A stretch of DNA of 10,228 bases from Candidatus Omnitrophota bacterium (GTDB taxonomy: Bacteria; Omnitrophota; Omnitrophia; Omnitrophales; Aquincolibacteriaceae). Each line of letters opens with the position of its first letter. Position 1 is the first letter of the stretch. The notes below the pieces were generated by a model. That model ran no database searches, was not told where the DNA came from, and worked only from the letters and a program-made list of their open reading frames with translations. A program made the position numbers and the translations under genes. Of the stretch, positions 5,917 to 10,228 are shown one piece after another. The stretch is taken from assembly GCA_023819025.1 (NCBI GenBank), contig JAMWDC010000047.1, positions 1 through 10,228 of the forward strand, in the 5' to 3' direction.

Positions 5917-5997
5917 GCGGCGGGGGGGAATTGAACCCCCACCCCTTGCGGGACAGGATCCTGAATCCTGCGCGTCTGCCAGTTCCGCCACCGCCGC
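5916..5997 (-). tRNA. tRNA-Leu (anticodon CAG)
   Basis: The acceptor stem is GCGGCGG/CCGCCGC with discriminator A. The D-arm region is GCGGAACTGGCAGACGC. The anticodon stem CAGGA/TCCTG has loop TTCAGGA, giving anticodon CAG. A long variable arm (TCCCGCAAGGGGT) marks it as class II. The T-arm is GGGGG-TTCAATT-CCCCC. CCA is not encoded. I see no good promoter in the 80 nt upstream, so a longer precursor reaching into the palindrome-rich region is possible. Confidence 0.95.
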
Positions 5998-5999
5998 TG

Positions 6000-6579
6000 A
6001 TTCAAAAATCGAAATTTCCAGAAGAAGACCAACACTGCACTCGTTCTGGACAATGTGCTGCCAACCCCGAAACCGTCCGTTTCGGAGCGTCATCATCACA
6101 ACTCGCGTTCCGAATTGTGTCTGATGTCGTTTCGCCATCCCGGCGTAAGCAGTTATGAACAAAACGTGCGTATGAGGCTTACGTACTTTTTCGGACGGAA
6201 AAAGTACCTCATCCACACTCAATCCGCTTCACCTTTGTAGTATCGGTTCTCCCAGGGACGGGTATCGACCCATCCCGTCTTCAGATAACGGACATTGTCA
6301 ATGGCACGAGCCTTCATAGTGCGATAAAATCCGTGTCGCGTCAAGTCTGGAAAAATGCTTGGCAAAATTCGGAGAAACGAAGATCCTCGATCCAGAATCT
6401 TCGATGCATGGTGCTCGAAAACCAGTTAGGGAGAGCAACGCGCACAAGGCACCGCATCGCTGAAAAGATGCTTCGGACGATTACCCTTTTCAAGCCGGAA
6501 GTTCTCGGGTCGGAACTCAAAGCGCATTTGAGTCTGGACGATAATTAATGATGAAAGACCGTGAACGGAATAAAACACA
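6000..6579. other. Palindrome-rich intergenic region without a convincing gene
   Basis: Several inverted repeats crowd this stretch. At 6067-6085 CCGAAAC/GTTTCGG has loop CGTCC. At 6097-6119 9-bp arms have loop CGTTC, with an outer CATCA/TGATG pair at 6091-6126. CGTAAGC/GCTTACG lies at 6144-6183. At 6183-6207 GTACTTTTTC/GAAAAAGTAC has a 5-nt loop. Further ones are 6255-6276 (9-bp arms, loop ATCG), 6378-6403 (CGAAGAT/ATCTTCG) and 6515-6533 (ACTCAAA/TTTGAGT). Open frames crossing it look like shadows of tRNA-Leu and of the palindromes. A weak TTGACG at 6344-6339 on the minus strand has no matching -10 box. Confidence 0.7.
6183..6207. repeat. 10-bp perfect hairpin with pentaloop
   Basis: The arms are GTACTTTTTC (6183-6192) and GAAAAAGTAC (6198-6207). 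The loop reads GGACG on the plus strand and CGTCC on the minus strand, matching the loop of the palindromes near tRNA-Leu. With a six-base bulge (GCTTAC) on one side, ATGAG (6172-6176) and CTCAT (6208-6212) extend the stem. Confidence 0.85.
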
Positions 6580-8496
6580 ATGAATCCCGAGCAAAAGAAA
6601 TTCATTCTTGAGAATAAGAAAAATGACTCCCCCAAAGAATTGGCCCGGCGTCTTGGCCTCAAGGAGAAACAGATCCGTAAATTTCTTGACCAGAACAAAA
6701 GGCCTGCGAATAGCACCCCGCAACGCATGCCCTCGCAACGGCTTGTTTTTGTGGGGATACTTCTGCTTGCAGGGTTGATCACCTATGTCAACAGTTTTAA
6801 AGGAGATTTCGTCTTTGACGACGGATACACGCTGTTGCGGAATACAAAAATTCAAACCCTTTGGCCTTTCACGAAATTTTTTACGACACCGAGGGGACTG
6901 GGTGATTTCACTTTCGCACTCAATTTTGCTTTGGGAGGACGACACCCTTTTGGTTATCACCTTATCAATATCGTGATTCATCTTGCCGCAGGTCTCGTTC
7001 TTTACGGCATTCTGCGCAGAACGTTTCTCCTACCTTCCATGCCTCCCTCATTCCAACACGACGGTTCAGAATTGGCTTTCATCATTGCGTTGCTGTGGAT
7101 CGTCCACCCCGTTCAGGTCCAAAGCGTAACTTACATATCCCAACGATACGAATCGTTGTGCGGTCTTTTTTACCTCGTGACCTTCTATAACACGATCCGC
7201 CATGCTCAAGACGGGGCTTCTTCGAATTCAAAAAAATGGCTGCTTATAGCCTGGATAAGTTCTGCATGCGGCATGCTCACGAAAGAGGTAATGGCCACGG
7301 CTCCCCTCCTCATCCTGGTTTACGACCGCATCTTTCTAGCCTCTTCGATACGAGAAATTTTCAGGAGGCGCGGCCATCTTTACGTGGGCCTCTTTTTGAC
7401 TGAACTCGTCCTTGTTGGCGTGTGGATCCGGGAGGCAGTAATTCTTTTCCTGCCTGAAGACCAAACATGGGGCGCAGCCGGATTTGGATTAAAAGAAATC
7501 ACCCCGGTACGCTATCTGCTTACCCAATCGGGGGTCCTGCTCTATTATCTCCGGCTCGCTGTATGGCCTCATCCTTTAGCTTTTTTGTATGACTGGCCCC
7601 TGGCTTATCACGTCCACGATGTTTTAGGACCGCTGTTAGGCGTCGGCGCGCTATTTGCCATAACCATGTTTGGACTTTTTAAAAAACCCCGCCTTGGGTT
7701 TCTGGGAATCGCTTTTTTTGTGCCGTTCTTGCCTTCGTCAAGCTTCATTCCATTAAATGATCTGATCTTTGAACACCGCATGTATCTTTCCCTTGCCCCG
7801 GCCCTGACTTTGCTTGTGTTAATCCCTTATGCTGCCTCGAACCGATTCTCCAGGCGGACGTCATGGGTTGCTTTTCACAAACAGTGGGTCGCGAAACTCT
7901 TTTTTTTGGCGGCCTGCATTTTCTCGCTCCTCTCGATTCAACGGAACGGGGATTACGCAAGCCATAGAGGCATCCTTGAAAAAAACATCCGGTTTGCGCC
8001 TGGACTTGCAAAACTCTATGTCAATCTTGGCGAGCTCTATATGAAAGAGGGTGCCTTTCAGAAGGCCATTGAGATCTATGAAAAAGGATTGACCATGGAT
8101 CCCCGCTCGGCCAGCCTCTACAACAATCTGGGCCATGCCCTGGTGGAAACGGGGAGTCTGAAACAGGCGGTCAAGGCCTATCAAAAGGCCGTTGAATTGC
8201 GGCCCCAATTCCCCGAGGCACTGCATAACCTGGGGATTGCGTTGATGAAACTTGGAAATATGAAAGCAGCTGAATCCTATTACCGCCAGACCTTGACGCT
8301 GGATCCTAACTTTGCCCAGACGCATTATGCGCTGGGAACCCTTTTGGCATCCCAGGGACGATACCAAGAAGCCTTCGTCCATCTCGAGGAGGCCTTACGG
8401 CTCGACCCCAAAAACCCTCGAACTGTGTCTTACTTAAAAAAATTTCAAGAACATCTCCAAAAAGTGGGTTCAGGAAACCAGCCTCAAAAGAAATAA
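6580..8496 (+). CDS. TMTC-like polytopic membrane protein (GT-C glycosyltransferase fold) with C-terminal TPR repeats
   Basis: The protein has 638 residues. Residues 1-40 form a soluble basic head with a helix-turn-helix-like SPKELARRLGLKEKQIRKFL. Hydrophobic segments follow from about 53 to 453 (roughly nine or ten). The first extracytoplasmic loop has the acidic pair FVFDDGYTLL (Asp80-Asp81), typical of GT-C/TMTC catalytic loops. Other conserved blocks are HPVQVQSVTYISQRYESL (176-192), TKE (234-236) and FEHRMYLSLAP (397-407). Four TPRs run from about 477 to 612. Eukaryotic TMTC proteins are O-mannosyltransferases using lipid-linked sugar. The donor and target of bacterial versions are unknown. 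ATG at 6580 overlaps the stop of an 11-codon frame (6548-6583). Only a weak GGA lies upstream. It is the only clear plus-strand gene here. Confidence 0.85.
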   Translation: MNPEQKKFILENKKNDSPKELARRLGLKEKQIRKFLDQNKRPANSTPQRMPSQRLVFVGILLLAGLITYVNSFKGDFVFDDGYTLLRNTKIQTLWPFTKFFTTPRGLGDFTFALNFALGGRHPFGYHLINIVIHLAAGLVLYGILRRTFLLPSMPPSFQHDGSELAFIIALLWIVHPVQVQSVTYISQRYESLCGLFYLVTFYNTIRHAQDGASSNSKKWLLIAWISSACGMLTKEVMATAPLLILVYDRIFLASSIREIFRRRGHLYVGLFLTELVLVGVWIREAVILFLPEDQTWGAAGFGLKEITPVRYLLTQSGVLLYYLRLAVWPHPLAFLYDWPLAYHVHDVLGPLLGVGALFAITMFGLFKKPRLGFLGIAFFVPFLPSSSFIPLNDLIFEHRMYLSLAPALTLLVLIPYAASNRFSRRTSWVAFHKQWVAKLFFLAACIFSLLSIQRNGDYASHRGILEKNIRFAPGLAKLYVNLGELYMKEGAFQKAIEIYEKGLTMDPRSASLYNNLGHALVETGSLKQAVKAYQKAVELRPQFPEALHNLGIALMKLGNMKAAESYYRQTLTLDPNFAQTHYALGTLLASQGRYQEAFVHLEEALRLDPKNPRTVSYLKKFQEHLQKVGSGNQPQKK

Positions 8497-8557
8497 AATC
8501 AGTACCCCATCAAGTCGCTCTGTTTATACGCCGTGTTTATGCTGAATTGTTAGGATC

Positions 8558-10228
8558 TTATGCGGATCGGAAGAAGGCCGCCGAGGCTTCTCGTAATTCA
8601 GTAATCGCATCAAGGATACCGGCATCGGCCTTAAGCCAAGCCAAAATATTATGGCCGGGCTGGATTTGAGTGTCGAGATTATTGAGAATCATCTCGGCCT
8701 TGAGCAGTTCAGGCTCAAGATCCGAGCCGGAAGCCTCCCCTGCAACCATCAAGGCGAGGACGGATAGGGCCATCAAACGATCGGCCTGAATTCCTTGATT
8801 TAAAACACAAGCCCCTTCTTTTTCGAGCAGCTGCCATTTCAAGTTGGACAAATGATCTTGGGCTGACAGGATCTCGTCCTCCCGGCCGACGACGCTGGCA
8901 TGCTGCATAAGTTTTGGAAGCGATAACCGACTCACACCCGCCTTTCTGGCAAGCGGCGACATGACACGGTAAAGATTTCTGAAGGCATCATGATTGGCGC
9001 CCTTCCAGTTCCCTTGGAAGAAGCGGCCCAAAGTCTGAGAGTAACCGCCTTCTTCAGCGCGAAGGATAATAAGCCGGGATTGCTTCGACCCGAACACTCG
9101 GCCTGATAACACGTTCATTTCCCGTAACCGAGTCTCTGTGATTCGGCCCTCAACCACAATCGCCCCCACTTTATTCGGATATTCGCGCCAGACCGTCAGC
9201 AGGGACCGCACGAGCGACTCCAATTCGCGTATACTTTTCTTCCCATTTTCATCACGGATCGTAAACGGAATGAACGTCACCCCGAACTGACTGCGCCGGT
9301 TTTCTGAAGCCGGAATCCCGAGTTTTTTCATGAGATTGTCCGGCAGGACGCCGACGCGCGGCTCGCCGGCCAAGCCCATCTGGAACAGAAGATTTCGATA
9401 ATCCGGTACGGGCAGGACAGTTACCACCGGAACGGGAAGCAGAAATCCGAATAAGGATCCAGACAGCGCGAGGACCGTCTGCATCGGAAAAACCAGTGAA
9501 GGATTATAATCACGAAATATCGTCTTTACCGATTTCGCGATTTCTGCCATTTTTTCAGACCTCTCCCCCTCATCGGGTCGTACCTCGGCCCGCACGGGTT
9601 GGCTCGGGCCGTACTGGGAGTTCGGCTGATGGCCGAACTCGCCACGCATGGACCGATATTTGAACGGGCTATCGTGCACAAGAGTACCTGAATCGAACGG
9701 ATTCAGGCGCATCTCCGAGCGGGACGGACCGTCGAGCGGACGATCCGGGAGCCCGTCCCGTGCCTGCCCGCCGTTAGGCCGGGAAATCAAGAACGGGGCC
9801 GACCGCCGGAGCTCTTCGATACCTTGGAGGAGCAATTGGGGCGAAAAATGCATTTCGGAATAATCCATGATACTTTCGATAAATTCACAAAGCGGTATCT
9901 GATCCAAAGGAGGAAGGTTTTCGAGATTTTTATAGAGCCCGAACAAAAGCGCCAAGGCCGCTGGAGAATTTTCGCTGACCAAGGCGTGACGGATCGCTGT
10001 GTAAGTAAGGGCCCTTGGATTTTCGCGCGCCGCGAAATTCGCAAGGAGACGGTAATCACCGGAAGCCAATCCGCGAATCGCAAATTGATAGAAAGCAGCG
10101 AATTTTTCTGCATCGCTGAATGAAAGCGCGGGAAGGCTATTTTGAACCTCGACCGGGAGTTGACGAAAGGCTTGCCGCGCCCGTTCTTTCTGAATCCGGA
10201 AATATTCCGAATCCGCAGGCACCGCCTG
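8558..10228 (-). CDS. Large protein of unknown function, 5' end outside the window
   Basis: At least 554 residues read from GTG 10222, and the frame stays open to the window edge, so the true start is probably beyond it. I do not recognise a family. Residues 1-146 look alpha-helical. About 148-222 form a Pro/Arg/Gly-rich linker with SRSEMR, YRSMR and VRAEVR, whose DNA is an array of palindromes. After that, a hydrophobic stretch (about 245-272, FPMQTVLALSGSLFGFLLPVPVVTVL) may be a membrane or core segment, followed by a mixed alpha/beta region (FGVTFIPFTIRDENGKKS, KVGAIVVEGRITETRL). The C-terminus is helical. It is convergent with the TMTC-like gene across a 61-nt gap without a clear terminator. 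Confidence 0.75.
   Translation of the reverse strand, partial: QAVPADSEYFRIQKERARQAFRQLPVEVQNSLPALSFSDAEKFAAFYQFAIRGLASGDYRLLANFAARENPRALTYTAIRHALVSENSPAALALLFGLYKNLENLPPLDQIPLCEFIESIMDYSEMHFSPQLLLQGIEELRRSAPFLISRPNGGQARDGLPDRPLDGPSRSEMRLNPFDSGTLVHDSPFKYRSMRGEFGHQPNSQYGPSQPVRAEVRPDEGERSEKMAEIAKSVKTIFRDYNPSLVFPMQTVLALSGSLFGFLLPVPVVTVLPVPDYRNLLFQMGLAGEPRVGVLPDNLMKKLGIPASENRRSQFGVTFIPFTIRDENGKKSIRELESLVRSLLTVWREYPNKVGAIVVEGRITETRLREMNVLSGRVFGSKQSRLIILRAEEGGYSQTLGRFFQGNWKGANHDAFRNLYRVMSPLARKAGVSRLSLPKLMQHASVVGREDEILSAQDHLSNLKWQLLEKEGACVLNQGIQADRLMALSVLALMVAGEASGSDLEPELLKAEMILNNLDTQIQPGHNILAWLKADAGILDAITELREASAAFFRSA
9586..9747. repeat. Array of five palindromes inside the coding sequence
   Basis: In minus-strand order: 9747-9725 (9-bp arms, loop CGCTC, one wobble pair); 9708-9686 (8-bp arms CCTGAATC/GATTCAGG, loop CGTTC); 9675-9653 (outer CGATA/TATCG with CGTTC exactly centred, inner pairs lost); 9640-9618 (9-bp arms GAGTTCGGC/GCCGAACTC, loop CATCA); 9611-9586 (7-bp CGGCCCG/CGGGCCG, 12-nt loop). 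Centres are about 31-39 nt apart. The first two are read in the same frame relative to their centre (RPLDG and NPFDS). The array encodes the low-complexity linker of the surrounding gene and does not break its frame. Confidence 0.8.

Noticed and set aside
5845..6222. Minus-strand 125-residue open frame
   Set aside because: It runs through tRNA-Leu; the 'AVAELADAQDSGSCPARGGGSIPPR' type of sequence is the well-known translation of a tRNA-Leu gene.
6219..6317. Minus-strand 32-residue open frame (MKARAIDNVRYLKTGWVD...)
   Set aside because: It looks protein-like but has no Shine-Dalgarno, and its middle is encoded by the 6255-6276 palindrome. Kept only as a note in case of conservation.
6316..6344. 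Minus-strand promoter TTGACG with CACTAT 17 nt on
   Set aside because: The -10 box is poor at every acceptable spacing, and the next supported gene (tRNA-Leu) is over 300 nt away.
6333..6548. Plus-strand 71-residue open frame ahead of the TMTC-like gene
   Set aside because: No recognised family or ribosome-binding site, and it crosses several palindromes; more likely non-coding.
8497..8557. Bidirectional terminator between convergent genes
   Set aside because: No stem of useful length with a T-run is visible in the 61-nt gap; only short repeats of GTTTAT.

Overview
The window is a bacterial chromosome segment that reads like an uncultivated candidate-phylum genome, most plausibly Omnitrophota or a relative. 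That is inferred from gene style: a TMTC-like membrane/TPR protein, relics of SGNH hydrolase genes, heptad DNA repeats and a large protein with an arginine-rich 'RSEMR'-like linker. No marker in the window proves the placement. Most genes lie on the minus strand. The clear exception is the TMTC-like gene.

Layout. Positions 1-360 hold a 43-bp tandem repeat and a large hairpin just 3' of a tRNA-Val(UAC) gene. Next comes a minus-strand run of a DnaJ-domain protein, a LOG-family Rossmann protein and the tRNA-Val. About 2.34-3.36 kb is a gene graveyard. It contains a frameshifted SGNH/GDSL hydrolase relic on the minus strand, split by a 120-bp inverted-repeat element with a 6-bp target duplication. 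At 3.36-3.99 kb there is an overlapping pair: a small conserved protein and a nucleotidyltransferase-fold protein that resembles a toxin-antitoxin-like module.

Positions 4.1-5.55 kb form a trans-translation cluster: smpB, then a two-ACT-domain protein, then ssrA (tmRNA) with its own clear promoter. The tmRNA is identified from its paired ends, the G3-U70 alanine identity pair, and a tag frame that closes with LAA followed by UAA in a stem-loop. The tag appears unusually long, 32 encoded residues plus the charged alanine. SmpB and tmRNA together rescue stalled ribosomes.

Positions 5.57-6.55 kb contain a heptad satellite, a tRNA-Leu(CAG) and several small perfect palindromes. At 6.58-8.50 kb on the plus strand is the 638-residue TMTC-like protein, which starts with a short helix-turn-helix-like segment. 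From 8.56 kb to the window end on the minus strand is a large unrecognised protein whose upstream part lies outside the window.

The most unusual signal is a family of about 23-nt palindromes (9-bp arms, 5-nt loop, core usually C-CGTCC-G). They occur beside tRNA-Leu and, as a spaced array, inside the coding sequence of the large C-terminal-side gene. Copies differ by paired, compensatory changes in the arms. Where pairing is imperfect, it becomes G-U wobble only when read as minus-strand RNA. This suggests selection on RNA structure, or mobile hairpins tolerated in frame.
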